DNA of 64,000 bases from Blastocatellia bacterium (GCA_025055075.1 JANWYV010000020.1:62001-126000); one strand, 5' to 3'. Counted from the stretch's first letter, positions 7,873 through 17,661 are shown. Notes: generated from the sequence alone by a model not told the origin. A program made the numbers and translations.

Positions 7873-10136
7873 ATCCCTCCCCATCGCCGCCGCAGCGCCC
7901 ACTCCAGCGAGAGGAAGCTCACAAGGAGCAGGAAGAGGATCGGCATGTCCCACAATTCCTTAGTCACGCGGATCGAATGCGCGCCGGCCGAATACTCCAG
8001 CTCGGGCACTAGGGCTTTGGCGTCGGTGATCGGATGGTATTCCCCTCCGGTCTCGCGCGCGAGCCATTGCAGCAGTCCGACGTTTTGCTCGGCTCCTCGG
8101 TACTCTCGATCCGGCTCGCGCACGATCAACTGAATCTCCGCCTCTCCCAACTCGCGATCGGCGCGCCGCGCGCGCGCTCGAAGACGATAGACGCCGGGCT
8201 CCGGCGTGCGAAGCATACCGACATATTCGCCTTCGTTCTCCAAAGACGGCTCCACGCGCATGCGCTCGGTCGCGCCGCGTGGCGTAGTCACCTCGACATC
8301 AACAGTGGCGTTGAGAACGGGTCGGAACAGCTCGTCCCGCACCTCCACGCGAAGAGGAGCTTCGTCCCCTACTTCGTAAGCATCCGCATCAGTCCGCACA
8401 GTGACCGGATCTTCGGCGAAGCTGACCATATATCGCAGCATCTGCTTCCAGAACGTCTCGTGCGAGAGATCGCTCGAGTCCATCTCCATCTGCCATCGCC
8501 ACGAATCCGAAGGAGTGAAGGCCAGCCCGACCCCTCGACCGTATCGGTGTACGGCGAGTAGGACGGGTCGCCTCCCGGCGCGCGAAGCGTGTGTGCCCTC
8601 GAGCAAGACGAGGGCACCGGGCTTGACGCGCGCGAAGATCTCGGGCACGGTCACGCGCGGCATCGCTCGCCACGCGCGCTCGTTCGCCGCGCGATCCTCC
8701 TTCAAGCGAGTGATCGGATGGTCTCGTCCGGCTTCCGTCAGTGTCGGCGCATAGACGGCGACTTCGTCCTCGCGCGAGCTCTCCAATTGTTCTCGCCGAA
8801 CCTCCACGGGAAGGACATCGGCGAGCGGCGTCAGCGCATACCCTCCCGCCGAGAACGAACGCCGACCGCCGAGCATAAGCAATCCTCCGCCGCGTCGCGC
8901 GACGAACGCCTCCATCCACTCCAACTGTTCCCGGGTGAAGAACCCGGCCTCCACGCTCCCAAGGATCAGCCCTTTGAACCGAAAGAGTTCCTCCGGACGC
9001 TCCGGGAATCCCTTGACCAACTCTTCCCCGCTCTCGACGCCCTGCCGATAGAATTTCCCTCGGGCCGTGCGCACGACCGAGACCAGGTTGAGCTGCTCGT
9101 CATCAGCGACGGCCGCGCGCAGCTTCCCGTATTCCCATCGAGGTTCCCCCTCGATGTAGAGCACGCGCACGACTTCGTCGCGCACGTCCACGATGGCCTC
9201 CAACCGATTGTTCTCCAGGATCAATTCCCGCGATTGGGGATCAACGACGAAGGCGTACCGATGCACACCGGCCTCCGAGGGCGTGAACTCCAACGCGACG
9301 GCCGAGGTCCCCGCCTCGCCGTCGCACTCGATCGGCTTCACCTGAAGCGTGCGCTCGCCTTCCAGAACGCGCACTGTCACGCGACGTTCCAATCCACGTC
9401 CGCAGCGGAGGAGGAGATCAGCTTTCACCGACGACCCTTTGAGGACGCGCCGAGGGACGCTCACGCGCACCAACTCGACATCGCGCTCGATCCGCTCTTG
9501 TCCCACGCCGACGGTGTAGATGGGAACGCGCCGCGTCGTGAACATCGGCAGAAGAGCCGATAGATCTCGCTTCGCATTATGCGCGCCATCGCTGATGAGG
9601 ATGACAGCAGCCAGCGGCTCTCCCTGAAGACTCGCGAGCACACGTTCGAGTCCCATCGCGAGATCCGTTCGCGGGACGGTCGGCTGAGTCGTCAGCTCTT
9701 CACCGCTCAGCGTGAAGACGCGCACTGCAAATCTCGCCATGAGCCCGCGCCAGAATCCTCCCTCAGGATCGAGGAAGGCCCGAACGGCCTCCGCGCGAGA
9801 TCGGCCGTCCATATCCGGGATTCGCATGCTGAGGGAATCGTCCACCAGGATCGCGATCGTCGCCGTGTGGGGAATGATCGAAGGGACGCTCACTACCGGC
9901 TGCAGCAGGCAGAAGATCAGCAGCGCCAGGGCGCCGAGTCGAAGACCGATCGTGACGATCTTCATCCGTCGCGGAAGCGGCTGACGCGCGCGCCGAGTGA
10001 TCACATACGCGCCGCCCACTGTCGCCGCTACGAGCGCTACCCATGCGCCCGTCGAGGAGAACGCTGCGAATGAAAACTCGCCGCGCTCGAAAACGACCGG
10101 CGGATATTTGAAGAGCCATTCAAACACGCGATCCAT
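7869..10136 (-). CDS. Membrane vWA protein with GATase-like domain
   Basis: A 755-residue protein with two membrane segments (about 27-46 and 57-82), a vWA domain with metal site DDSLS (D99, S101, S103), an Ig-like stretch, then a class I glutamine-amidotransferase-like domain beginning VLYIEGEPRWEYGKL and containing the turn LILGSVEAGFF where an active enzyme would carry a cysteine. No Cys is present there, so amidotransferase activity is unlikely. A C-terminal membrane helix lies at MPILFLLLVSFLSLEWAL. Homologues of this architecture occur in MoxR/DUF58/BatA clusters. ATG at 10136 was chosen because the protein then begins directly with the conserved amphipathic and membrane region. It is the first gene of the minus-strand operon. 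Confidence 0.85.
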   Translation of the reverse strand: MDRVFEWLFKYPPVVFERGEFSFAAFSSTGAWVALVAATVGGAYVITRRARQPLPRRMKIVTIGLRLGALALLIFCLLQPVVSVPSIIPHTATIAILVDDSLSMRIPDMDGRSRAEAVRAFLDPEGGFWRGLMARFAVRVFTLSGEELTTQPTVPRTDLAMGLERVLASLQGEPLAAVILISDGAHNAKRDLSALLPMFTTRRVPIYTVGVGQERIERDVELVRVSVPRRVLKGSSVKADLLLRCGRGLERRVTVRVLEGERTLQVKPIECDGEAGTSAVALEFTPSEAGVHRYAFVVDPQSRELILENNRLEAIVDVRDEVVRVLYIEGEPRWEYGKLRAAVADDEQLNLVSVVRTARGKFYRQGVESGEELVKGFPERPEELFRFKGLILGSVEAGFFTREQLEWMEAFVARRGGGLLMLGGRRSFSAGGYALTPLADVLPVEVRREQLESSREDEVAVYAPTLTEAGRDHPITRLKEDRAANERAWRAMPRVTVPEIFARVKPGALVLLEGTHASRAGRRPVLLAVHRYGRGVGLAFTPSDSWRWQMEMDSSDLSHETFWKQMLRYMVSFAEDPVTVRTDADAYEVGDEAPLRVEVRDELFRPVLNATVDVEVTTPRGATERMRVEPSLENEGEYVGMLRTPEPGVYRLRARARRADRELGEAEIQLIVREPDREYRGAEQNVGLLQWLARETGGEYHPITDAKALVPELEYSAGAHSIRVTKELWDMPILFLLLVSFLSLEWALRRRWGGI

Positions 10137-10508
10137 ATGCGCCCCGATTCCACACACAAGGAACGTTCCGGCGCGCTCATCGGTTGCGCCTTTCCCGCGC
10201 TCTCGCACGAAGCGCGTCTGGGCTCCTGCGGCAGGAGTGGGGACTTCAGCGCTCAGTGCTGTTCACTGGAAGCTCTCGGCGAACGCCCACCTCTTCCTGC
10301 GCATCGTGGCGACAGCGAACCGTTTCAAACAACATCTGCCGATGTCCCAGCGATCCTCAGATCGCGCATGGACATTCGATCCCGGCGCTCTCGCATGCCT
10401 CGGCGATTATATCACAGCTCGTCCGCATCGCGATATGAAGCGAGGAGCGCTCGACAATGCTCCCCTGGACGAATTCGTCCACTCTCTGCTACCTTGCTCC
10501 TCCGGACG
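10137..10508 (+). other. Divergent intergenic region (no gene seen)
   Basis: This 372-nt stretch separates the minus-strand vWA operon from the plus-strand prephenate dehydrogenase gene, so it should hold both promoters. I see no convincing coding frame. A TATAAT on the minus strand lies at 10406-10411 without a clear -35 partner. A perfect 16-nt palindrome, TGGACGAATTCGTCCA, occupies 10466-10481, 27 nt before the dehydrogenase ATG, and may be an operator. Confidence 0.5.
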
Positions 10509-11318
10509 ATGGGCAGCGAGGCACTGACGTGCGCGATCGTCGGATTCGGCCGCTTCGGCCAGTTGCTCGCGCGCATTCTCCGCGAGGAGTTCTCCGTCCT
10601 CGCGTACGATCGGCAGCCCGATCACGCGACCGCTCGAGAGATCGGCGCGGAGGTGGTCTCGCTCGCGACCGCGTGCGCCGCCGATGCGCTCTTCTTTTGC
10701 GTTCCCATCTCTCAGCTCGAGTCCGCGATTCGGGAAGCGCGCCCTCACCTGCATCCCGGCACGGTCATCATGGACACTTGCTCGGTGAAGCTCTACCCGA
10801 TCGAAGTGATGCGGCGCGAGCTGCCCGGGGATGTGGAGGTCTTGGGAACCCATCCGCTCTTCGGTCCCGACAGCGCGAAGGACGGCATACGGGGATTGCG
10901 CATCGTCTTCTGTCCGCTGCGCGTGAGCGCCACCACGCTGAACTTCTGGCGCTCGTTTTGGGAACGACGCGGCGTCCGCGTGCTTGAAATGTCCCCGGAC
11001 GAACACGATCGCCAAGCGGCGTATTCACAAGGGATCACTCACTTCGTCGGTCGCGTGCTCGGGGAGCTCCGGCTCGAACCGGGAGAGATCACGACCAAAG
11101 GCTTCGAAGCCATCCGCGGCGTGATCGAGCAGACGACACACGATACCTGGCAACTCTTCCACGATTTGCAGCACTACAATCCCTACACGCCGCAGATGCG
11201 AGAGGATCTCATCCGCGCCTTCACGAACGTCATGCTGAAGCTCTACCCGGATGATCCGACGTTGAAGGCGCTCCGGCGAGCGCAACGCGCGCGACGGAGA
11301 TCGAAGCTGGAGCGATGA
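10509..11318 (+). CDS. Prephenate/arogenate dehydrogenase
   Basis: A 269-residue NAD(P)-dependent dehydrogenase of the TyrA family, which converts prephenate (or arogenate) to the tyrosine precursor. The dinucleotide-binding motif is GFGRFG (residues 12-17). The substrate-side motif THPLFGPDS and a histidine in the helix YSQGITHFVGR match TyrA enzymes. There is no ACT domain and no fused chorismate mutase, and it is close to the short arogenate-dehydrogenase type of plants and cyanobacteria, so substrate choice is open. The start at 10509 gives the usual few residues before the first strand. It converges on guaA with 24 nt between stops. Confidence 0.87.
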   Translation: MGSEALTCAIVGFGRFGQLLARILREEFSVLAYDRQPDHATAREIGAEVVSLATACAADALFFCVPISQLESAIREARPHLHPGTVIMDTCSVKLYPIEVMRRELPGDVEVLGTHPLFGPDSAKDGIRGLRIVFCPLRVSATTLNFWRSFWERRGVRVLEMSPDEHDRQAAYSQGITHFVGRVLGELRLEPGEITTKGFEAIRGVIEQTTHDTWQLFHDLQHYNPYTPQMREDLIRAFTNVMLKLYPDDPTLKALRRAQRARRRSKLER

Positions 11319-11342
11319 GGGCCCTTCAGGGAGGGATTGGCC

Positions 11343-12896
11343 TCACTCCCATTCGATCGTGCTCGGGGGCTTGGAGCTGATGTCGTAGACGACGCGATTG
11401 ACCCCGCGCACCTCAGAGACGATGCGATTCGCCATGCGCTCAAGCACCTCGTAGGGAACGCGGACCCAATCGGCCGTCATCCCATCCACGCTGCTGACGA
11501 TCCGAATGGCGATGGTTTGTTCGTACGTTCGCTCGTCGCCCATGACGCCGACGCTGCTCACCGGAAGCAAGACGGCGAAGGCTTGCCAGACCTGTTCGTA
11601 AAGCCCGGCGCGTCGGATCTCCTCCACGACGATGGCATCGGCCGCGCGCACGATCTCCAATCGCTCCGGAGTGACTTCGCCCAGCACGCGCACAGCCAGC
11701 CCTGGACCGGGGAATGGATGGCGTTCGATGATCTCGCGGGGAACGCCCAACTGCCGCCCGACCTCGCGGACTTCGTCTTTGAACAACTCGCGCAGCGGCT
11801 CGATCAGTCGAAAACCGAGCTGATCGGGCAACCCCCCGACATTGTGATGGCTCTTGATGACGGCCGAAGGCCCGCGCACCGACGTGGATTCGATGACGTC
11901 GGGATAGGTCGTCCCCTGCACGAGGAACTCGATGGGACCGAGCCGAGCGGCTTCTTCGCGAAAGACAGCGATGAATTCCGCGCCGATGATCTTTCGCTTC
12001 TGCTCGGGATCGGTGACGCCGCGCAATCGGCGTAGGAAGCGTTCGCCAGCGCGCACACCACGCACGCGTATTCCCATACGTTCGTAGGCGCACAAGACCT
12101 CCTCGAATTCGCCCCTTCGCAATAGCCCATTATCCACGAACAGACCGATCAAGCGCGACCCGATGGCGCGCGCGACCAACGCGGCAGCTACCGAGGAATC
12201 CACGCCACCAGAGAGCGCGCAAAGGGCGCGTCCCGATCCGACCTCCTCTCGAATTCGCGCGATGGCCGACTCGATGAACGCGCTCAATTGCCAATCGCCG
12301 CGACAGCCGGCGATGTCAAACAGGAACCGACGGAGGATCTCACGCCCATAGGGCGTGTGCGCGACTTCGGGATGAAATTGCACTCCATAGAGACCGCGTT
12401 CTGGGTGAGCGATCGCGCCGATGGATCGGTCCGTACGGGCGAGAATGCGGAACCCGTCTGGCGGACGACGCACCTCATCGCCGTGACTCATCCAAACGGT
12501 CATCTCCCGAGGGAGCCCAGCGAAGAGCGAGCCCTCCTCCATCACGGTGAGCTGCGCCGCGCCATATTCCCTTCGATCCGAAGGGACGACCTCTCCACCG
12601 AGCAGATGCGCCATCAACTGCACGCCGTAGCAAATGCCGAGGACGGGAAGCCTCATCTCCAGGATCGCCGGATCGCAGCGCGGCGCTCCCTCCTCGTACA
12701 CCGAGCGCGGTCCGCCCGAGAGGATGAGCGCACGCGGGCGTCGCGCGCGAATTTGGTCGAGGGGAATGGAAAAAGGCACGATCTCCGAATACACGCCCAA
12801 TTCCCGAATCCGTCGGCCGATGAGCTGCGTATACTGCGAGCCGAAGTCTAAGACGAGAACGACTTCGGGCTCGCCCGGAACTCCATGCTCCTTCAT
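11343..12896 (-). CDS. guaA: GMP synthase (glutamine-hydrolysing)
   Basis: The 517-residue protein makes GMP from XMP, ATP and glutamine. The amidotransferase half shows [13 protein letters not shown] near the start, nucleophile Cys in [10 protein letters not shown] and the His/Glu pair in QFHPEV. The ATP-pyrophosphatase half has the P-loop [17 protein letters not shown] and [10 protein letters not shown], and the dimerisation C-terminus ends in KPPSTIEWE. Length equals typical GuaA. ATG at 12896 overlaps the fur stop as ATGA, and an in-frame start further up would lie inside fur. It is the last gene of a mutS-fur-guaA series on the minus strand. Coupling of a Fur regulator to GMP synthesis is unusual but may be only operonic convenience. 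Confidence 0.97.
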   Translation of the reverse strand: MKEHGVPGEPEVVLVLDFGSQYTQLIGRRIRELGVYSEIVPFSIPLDQIRARRPRALILSGGPRSVYEEGAPRCDPAILEMRLPVLGICYGVQLMAHLLGGEVVPSDRREYGAAQLTVMEEGSLFAGLPREMTVWMSHGDEVRRPPDGFRILARTDRSIGAIAHPERGLYGVQFHPEVAHTPYGREILRRFLFDIAGCRGDWQLSAFIESAIARIREEVGSGRALCALSGGVDSSVAAALVARAIGSRLIGLFVDNGLLRRGEFEEVLCAYERMGIRVRGVRAGERFLRRLRGVTDPEQKRKIIGAEFIAVFREEAARLGPIEFLVQGTTYPDVIESTSVRGPSAVIKSHHNVGGLPDQLGFRLIEPLRELFKDEVREVGRQLGVPREIIERHPFPGPGLAVRVLGEVTPERLEIVRAADAIVVEEIRRAGLYEQVWQAFAVLLPVSSVGVMGDERTYEQTIAIRIVSSVDGMTADWVRVPYEVLERMANRIVSEVRGVNRVVYDISSKPPSTIEWE

Positions 12897-13396
12897 GAGC
12901 GTCGGTGTGCGCGTCGTCGTTGACACTCTCGGCAAATCCCCCAGATGCGAAGACTGTGATCAACCATCTGAAAACCGTGTCGCCGCACGACTTCGGCTTG
13001 GATGGTCTCCAATTGCTGGCTGAAGAACTCCGTGATCCCGCCGCACTCCAGACAAATCAGATGATCGTGATGCTGCTCATTGAGTCCCAGCTCATAATGC
13101 GTGTAGCGATCTCCCAGTTGCATGGAGCGCGCGATCCCGCACTCGGTGAGCAGCTTGAGCGTGCGATAAACCGTCGTGAAGCCGATGCTGGGATCGCGTT
13201 CTCGGACCTTGCGATAGAGATCTTCGCTTGTGATGTGCTTCTCGCTCTCCAGGAACGTCTCCAGGATGAGGTCGCGCTGTGTCGTTCGCTTCAATCCTTT
13301 GCGCCGCAAGTATTCGTGGAAGAGCTGCTTCTCCGGGCGCTCTTGGGACGAAGGGGTCGTCGTCTTCGCACGCGACGTTTCCTTCTTCTCGACCAT
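12893..13396 (-). CDS. Fur family transcriptional regulator
   Basis: A 167-residue ferric-uptake-regulator family protein. The N-terminal winged helix includes [15 protein letters not shown] and a recognition helix in [12 protein letters not shown]. The metal-binding dimerisation part has [11 protein letters not shown] and a C-terminal CRECQ, so both CxxC zinc motifs are present. A basic, Thr/Ser-rich 25-residue N-terminal extension precedes the domain. It could sense iron, zinc or peroxide; the sequence alone does not separate these subfamilies. A possible -10 box sits 21 nt upstream of the ATG, and GAGGAG provides a ribosome-binding site. Its stop overlaps the guaA start. Confidence 0.92.
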   Translation of the reverse strand: MVEKKETSRAKTTTPSSQERPEKQLFHEYLRRKGLKRTTQRDLILETFLESEKHITSEDLYRKVRERDPSIGFTTVYRTLKLLTECGIARSMQLGDRYTHYELGLNEQHHDHLICLECGGITEFFSQQLETIQAEVVRRHGFQMVDHSLRIWGICRECQRRRAHRRS

Positions 13397-13417
13397 CGGC
13401 GATCTCCTCGCTCCGCT

Positions 13418-13423
13418 ATTCTA
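13418..13423 (-). promoter_or_regulatory. Possible -10 box of fur
   Basis: TAGAAT on the minus strand, 21 nt before the fur ATG, preceded by GTGG. No good -35 match is found at 16-18 nt, so this is a weak call. It would let fur-guaA be transcribed separately from mutS. Confidence 0.35.
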
Positions 13424-13464
13424 CCACATCCATCGCCTCCGTCCTTCGCCTTTCGCGGAATTCG

Positions 13465-16134
13465 TCAAAGGAGTTTCCGCTTGGCTTCCTGCAACCAACG
13501 TTTCGCCTCTTCCGGAGAGAGTCGATCTACGTCGAGGGCGCGCAGTTCATCCAACAACGACCGTTGGATAGCCTCAAAGAGCGTCGGCTGTCGCTTCCAG
13601 CCCTGGTGCCCGGGCAGATGCTCGGCCAATCGCGGCCGTCCCATCGGATCTAACTCGTTCGCCTCCAGGTTCTCCAAGATCTCTCTCGCGCGCGCGACGA
13701 CTGAGCGCGGCAACCCCGCCAGGCGCGCGACCTCGATCCCATAGGATTTGTTCGCGCTCCCCTCGACGACCTTGTGCAAGAAGAGGATCTCCCCCTTGGA
13801 TTCCTTGACCAAGACCTGATAGTTCCGCACGCCCGGTAAGACGCGCGCCAGTTCCGTCAGCTCATGATAGTGCGTCGCGAACAACGTCTTGGCCGCATGA
13901 TTGGCGTTGTTGTGGAGATACTCGGCCACGGCCCAAGCGATCGAGAGACCGTCGAAAGTAGCCGTGCCACGCCCCACTTCGTCCAGCAACACGAGACTGC
14001 GCGGCGTAGCCGTGTTCAAGATCTTCGCCGTCTCGATCATTTCTGTCATGAACGTGGAGCGTCCTCGGGCCACGCTATCGGAGGACCCCACCCGCGTGAA
14101 GATGCGATCCACGATGCCCAAGCGGGCTTCTTCGGCAGGGACGAACGATCCCATCTGTGCCATGAGGCAAATGAGGGCTGTCTGCCGCAGGTAAACGCTC
14201 TTGCCGCCCATGTTCGGCCCAGTGATGATGAGGAGCCGATCGGTGGTGTTGTTCATGTAGAGATCGTTCGGCACGAAGCGCCCGAGCTGCACCTCGACGA
14301 CCGGATGGCGCCCGGCGCGGATGTATAACTCGTCCCCTTCGGTGAGAACGGGGCGCCGATAGTTGCGGCGGACGGCGGTCTCGGCCAAGGCGGCCAATAC
14401 ATCCAGATGGGCGAGCGCGCGGGCCGTGGCTTGAATGCGTCGCGTGGCGCGCGCCACTTCCTGGCGCAGTTCGTGAAACAACTCGCGCTCCAATTCGAGG
14501 ATACGTTCTTCGGCTCCGAGGATCTTCGCCTCGTATTCCTTCAGCTCCGGCGTCGTGAAGCGCTCGACTCCGACGAGCGTCTGCTTCCGCTCGTAATCGG
14601 GAGGGACCAAATGGAGGTTCGCCTTGCTCACCTCAATGAAGTAGCCGAAGACCTGATTGAACTTCACCTTGAGCGAGGGGATGCCCGTGCGGACGCGCTC
14701 ACGTTGCTCGAGGCGAGCGATGTAGCTCTTGCCGTCGGTCGCCAGCGCGCGCAGCTCATCTAATTCCGCATGAAAGCCATTGCGAATCGTCGGGCCATCG
14801 CCAAGCGCCGCCGGAGGATTCTCAACGAGCGCGGCATCGAGAAGCGCGCGCACATCTTGAAGCTCATCGAGACTCTCGCGCAAAGTCTCGAGGAGCGAAG
14901 CCGTGGCTTCACCGAGCAGCCCCTTGATCTCCGGCACGACGGCCAAACTATTGCGCAGAGCGGCGAGGTCACGGGGCGTGGCCGTTCCCACGTTCACACG
15001 CGCGAGTACGCGCTCCAAATCCTGGATCCGCTTCAACTGCGCGCGCATTTGATCGCGCCACATCGTCTGGCGCACCAACTCCTCGACGGCATCCAGCCGC
15101 GCCATGATCTCGGCGAGCCGACAGCACGGGCGCAAAATCCACTGTCGCAGCAGCCGCGCCCCCATCGCCGTCTCCGTCGCATTCAAAACGGCAAAGAGCG
15201 TGTGTTCGCGCGAACCATCCAATGCTTCGACGAGTTCCAGGTTTCGAACCGTCGTCGGGTCCAGGATCATGAACTCCGAAGGCCGGAAGAAGGAGATCTC
15301 CGTAATGTGCGCAGCCTGCGCCCGTTGCGTCTCTCGCGCGTAATGCAACGCTGCTCCGGCAGCTTGCACAGCCAGATCATGCCCCACCAGATCGAAGCCT
15401 TCGAGCGTCGAGACACCGAAATGCTGGCACAAGAGCGCATGGGTGTAGGCGAAGTCGAAGATCCAATCCTCCAGCGGCGTCCGCGCCGCTCGATCGAAGA
15501 CCGTACTCCCAAGGGGAAGGTCTCGATCCACGGCGTCCTCGGAGGAAGTCCGCTCGCTCCCCGCATAAGCTTTCAGGATCGGCTCGAGCCCCCTCGGATA
15601 GAGCACTTCACGCGGCGCGAATGCCTCCATCTGTTCCAAGAGTCGCTCCCACGCGCGTTCCCCGATGAACTCGGCGACGACGAACTCGCCCGTCGAGACA
15701 TCGAGGAAGCTGACGGCAGCCGCTTCGGCCGTCCCGAACACGGCGGCCAGGTAATTGTTCTCGCTCGCTTCCAACAATGGCCCTTCCAGAACTGTGCCCG
15801 GGGTGATGATTCGTACGACCTCCCGCCGCACGAGCTTCGTGGAACTTTTCGGCTCTTCGACCTGGTCACAGATGGCGACTCGATACCCCTTGCGAATGAG
15901 CTTCGCGATATAGCCCATCACAGCGTGATGCGGCACCCCGCACATCGGAACGGGCGTCCCACGCTCCTTGTGTCGCGCCGTGAGCGTGATCTCTAATTCG
16001 CGCGCGCCGATGATCGCGTCTTCGTAGAACAGCTCGTAAAAATCGCCCAATCGGAAAAAGAGCAACGTGCCCGGATAGCGTCGCTTGATCTCATGATACT
16101 GCTTCAGCATGGGCGTGAATTGATTGGGATTCAT
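13465..16134 (-). CDS. mutS: DNA mismatch repair protein MutS
   Basis: An 889-residue MutS of normal length. The mismatch-reading motif GDFYELF contains the Phe-x-Glu pair (F32, E34). The connector, lever and clamp regions are followed by the ATPase domain with Walker A TGPNMGGKS, Walker B LVLLDEVGRGTATFDG and the ATHYHEL switch. The C-terminus has the helix-turn-helix dimer segment and ends in a basic tail. MutS recognises base mismatches and small loops. The ATG at 16134 starts MNPNQFTPMLKQY, the usual N-terminus, and GGAGCAGGTGGG precedes it. No mutL is visible nearby. fur starts 68 nt downstream. Confidence 0.97.
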   Translation of the reverse strand: MNPNQFTPMLKQYHEIKRRYPGTLLFFRLGDFYELFYEDAIIGARELEITLTARHKERGTPVPMCGVPHHAVMGYIAKLIRKGYRVAICDQVEEPKSSTKLVRREVVRIITPGTVLEGPLLEASENNYLAAVFGTAEAAAVSFLDVSTGEFVVAEFIGERAWERLLEQMEAFAPREVLYPRGLEPILKAYAGSERTSSEDAVDRDLPLGSTVFDRAARTPLEDWIFDFAYTHALLCQHFGVSTLEGFDLVGHDLAVQAAGAALHYARETQRAQAAHITEISFFRPSEFMILDPTTVRNLELVEALDGSREHTLFAVLNATETAMGARLLRQWILRPCCRLAEIMARLDAVEELVRQTMWRDQMRAQLKRIQDLERVLARVNVGTATPRDLAALRNSLAVVPEIKGLLGEATASLLETLRESLDELQDVRALLDAALVENPPAALGDGPTIRNGFHAELDELRALATDGKSYIARLEQRERVRTGIPSLKVKFNQVFGYFIEVSKANLHLVPPDYERKQTLVGVERFTTPELKEYEAKILGAEERILELERELFHELRQEVARATRRIQATARALAHLDVLAALAETAVRRNYRRPVLTEGDELYIRAGRHPVVEVQLGRFVPNDLYMNNTTDRLLIITGPNMGGKSVYLRQTALICLMAQMGSFVPAEEARLGIVDRIFTRVGSSDSVARGRSTFMTEMIETAKILNTATPRSLVLLDEVGRGTATFDGLSIAWAVAEYLHNNANHAAKTLFATHYHELTELARVLPGVRNYQVLVKESKGEILFLHKVVEGSANKSYGIEVARLAGLPRSVVARAREILENLEANELDPMGRPRLAEHLPGHQGWKRQPTLFEAIQRSLLDELRALDVDRLSPEEAKRWLQEAKRKLL

Positions 16135-16210
16135 CCCACCTGCTCCTTCTCGACGAGGATCGAACGCGTCTTGGAGATGCCCGATGCTCCTAGCACGACG
16201 CGCGCGCGGA

Positions 16211-16240
16211 TTGTCCCCATAGGGAAGCAGAATATATAAT
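16211..16240 (+). promoter_or_regulatory. Probable tsaB promoter, near-leaderless
   Basis: TTGTCC at 16211-16216 and a perfect TATAAT at 16235-16240 are separated by 18 nt. Only 13 nt lie between the -10 box and the GTG start of tsaB, so the mRNA leader would be a few nucleotides and carry no ribosome-binding site. Confidence 0.6.
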
Positions 16241-16253
16241 TTGCCCGTCGAAC

Positions 16254-17054
16254 GTGTCAAACGAGGGATTCGCACAGGGAGTGAATCTGTCCGCCAGGGA
16301 GGCGCCATTGATTCTCGCCATAGATACGACCTCGGAGCGAGGGAGCATAGCGCTTCAGCGCGGGAAGGAGCTTCTGGCCGTCTTGGGAAGCTGGCGCCCG
16401 GGCACGCATTCGCAGATGCTCCACGAGGATATAGATTTTTTGCTGCGCCGCGCGGGTGTGACTCTCGAACGCGTCTCGCTTTTGGCTGTCACGATCGGCC
16501 CAGGCTCCTTCACCGGCGTGCGCGTGGGGATCGCCTCGATCCAAGGGCTTGCGCACGCGCTGGCCAAGCCGGTCATGGGAATTGGCGCTCTCGAAGCGTT
16601 GGCCTACGGCGTGGGCGTGAGCGGGACGATCTGCGCCTGTCGCGATGCGCTGCGTGGGGAGGTGTACGCGCAGCTCTTTCACCTCATGGCCGACGGCGAG
16701 CTGCGAGCACTCAGTGAGCCTCAACTCATGCGGCCCGAGGCTTTGGTCGCCGCGCTCGAAGAGAGGACGCTCATCTTCGTCTGCGAAGCAACGGCTTCGC
16801 TGAGAGCGGAGCTCGAGGAAGCCGCGAGACGTAAGGGGCATCCCCTCGTCCCACTTGTGCGCGTGCCGCACGACGAGTACGGATGGGTGTTCGTTGAACC
16901 TTCGCCCTTTTTGGCTCCGGCCGTCGCTGCACTGGCCGCGCGTCGGTTCCCGCAGGGGATTATTTCCGAAGGGGCGACCCTCGATGCGCTTTATGTGAGG
17001 CCTGCCGATGCCGAAGTCCGATGGCGATTGCGCGCGGGTCCCCTTCCGGATTGA
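16254..17054 (+). CDS. tsaB: tRNA t6A modification protein TsaB
   Basis: A 266-residue ASKHA-fold protein of the TsaB (YeaZ) family, the scaffold partner of TsaD in making N6-threonylcarbamoyladenosine at position 37 of ANN-decoding tRNAs. Family motifs are ILAIDTTSERGSIAL near the start, GTHSQMLHEDIDFLL, and TIGPGSFTGVRVGIASIQGLA. The GTG at 16254 is used; a second in-frame GTG at 16281 is possible. The next gene, rimI, begins inside it, a common bacterial pairing. No tsaD is in the window. Confidence 0.93.
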   Translation: MSNEGFAQGVNLSAREAPLILAIDTTSERGSIALQRGKELLAVLGSWRPGTHSQMLHEDIDFLLRRAGVTLERVSLLAVTIGPGSFTGVRVGIASIQGLAHALAKPVMGIGALEALAYGVGVSGTICACRDALRGEVYAQLFHLMADGELRALSEPQLMRPEALVAALEERTLIFVCEATASLRAELEEAARRKGHPLVPLVRVPHDEYGWVFVEPSPFLAPAVAALAARRFPQGIISEGATLDALYVRPADAEVRWRLRAGPLPD

Positions 17055-17529
17055 TCGTATGAACACGGACGATCTTCCGGAAGTGGTCGAGATCGAAGAG
17101 CTGTCCCATCTGAGTCGGTGGGGCGCCCAAGGATATGCGCGCGAACTCGCCTTGCCGGAGCGTTCGATCCTTCTCGTCGCACGGCCGATGGAGGCGCACG
17201 TTCCGCGCCGCGTCCTCGGTTTCCTCTGTTCTACCCTCGTGCTCGACGAATGGCACATCCACAACCTGGCGACGCATCCGAACTTCCGCCGCCAGGGCAT
17301 CGCGCGCGCTTTGCTCCTTCACGGACGCGCAATGGCCCGAGAGCGCGGGGCGCGGTACGCCCTACTGGAAGTGCGCGCCTCCAATCTCCCAGCCCAACGA
17401 CTGTATCAACAGCTCGGATTCTACGTGTTCCACCGCCGAAAGGGCTATTACGCGGATCCCCCTGAAGATGCCCTCCTGATGCGCTGCAACCTCTCTGAGA
17501 CTTCGACATTGGAAGAAATTGCCCCTTGA
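17008..17529 (+). CDS. rimI: Ribosomal protein S18-alanine N-acetyltransferase RimI
   Basis: A 173-residue GNAT acetyltransferase. The order of motifs fits RimI: FRIDRMNTDDLPEVVEIE at the N-terminus, LDEWHIHNLATHPNFRRQGIARALL with the acetyl-CoA loop RRQGIA, and LEVRASNLPAQRLYQQLGF. RimI acetylates the N-terminal alanine of ribosomal protein S18. The start at 17008 overlaps tsaB by 47 nt; it keeps the conserved first strand and has TGAGG 7 nt upstream, while ATG at 17059 would cut that strand. Its last residues are acidic and variable. Confidence 0.9.
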   Translation: MPKSDGDCARVPFRIDRMNTDDLPEVVEIEELSHLSRWGAQGYARELALPERSILLVARPMEAHVPRRVLGFLCSTLVLDEWHIHNLATHPNFRRQGIARALLLHGRAMARERGARYALLEVRASNLPAQRLYQQLGFYVFHRRKGYYADPPEDALLMRCNLSETSTLEEIAP

Positions 17530-17570
17530 GCGCTCAGGCCAGGCGCGCCCATAAATGCGGGGGCTTCTTC

Positions 17571-17599
17571 TTGCGCCCACGTGGGTTTCATATTATGAT
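17571..17599 (+). promoter_or_regulatory. Possible promoter of DUF465 gene
   Basis: TTGCGC at 17571-17576 and TATGAT at 17594-17599 are 17 nt apart, upstream of the small DUF465 gene and after rimI. The match is moderate. Confidence 0.35.
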
Positions 17600-17661
17600 T
17601 CGCTCGGCACATGGGGACGAGCACGACAGCAATCCGCGATCACTTCACGAGGAGGGAGGAG

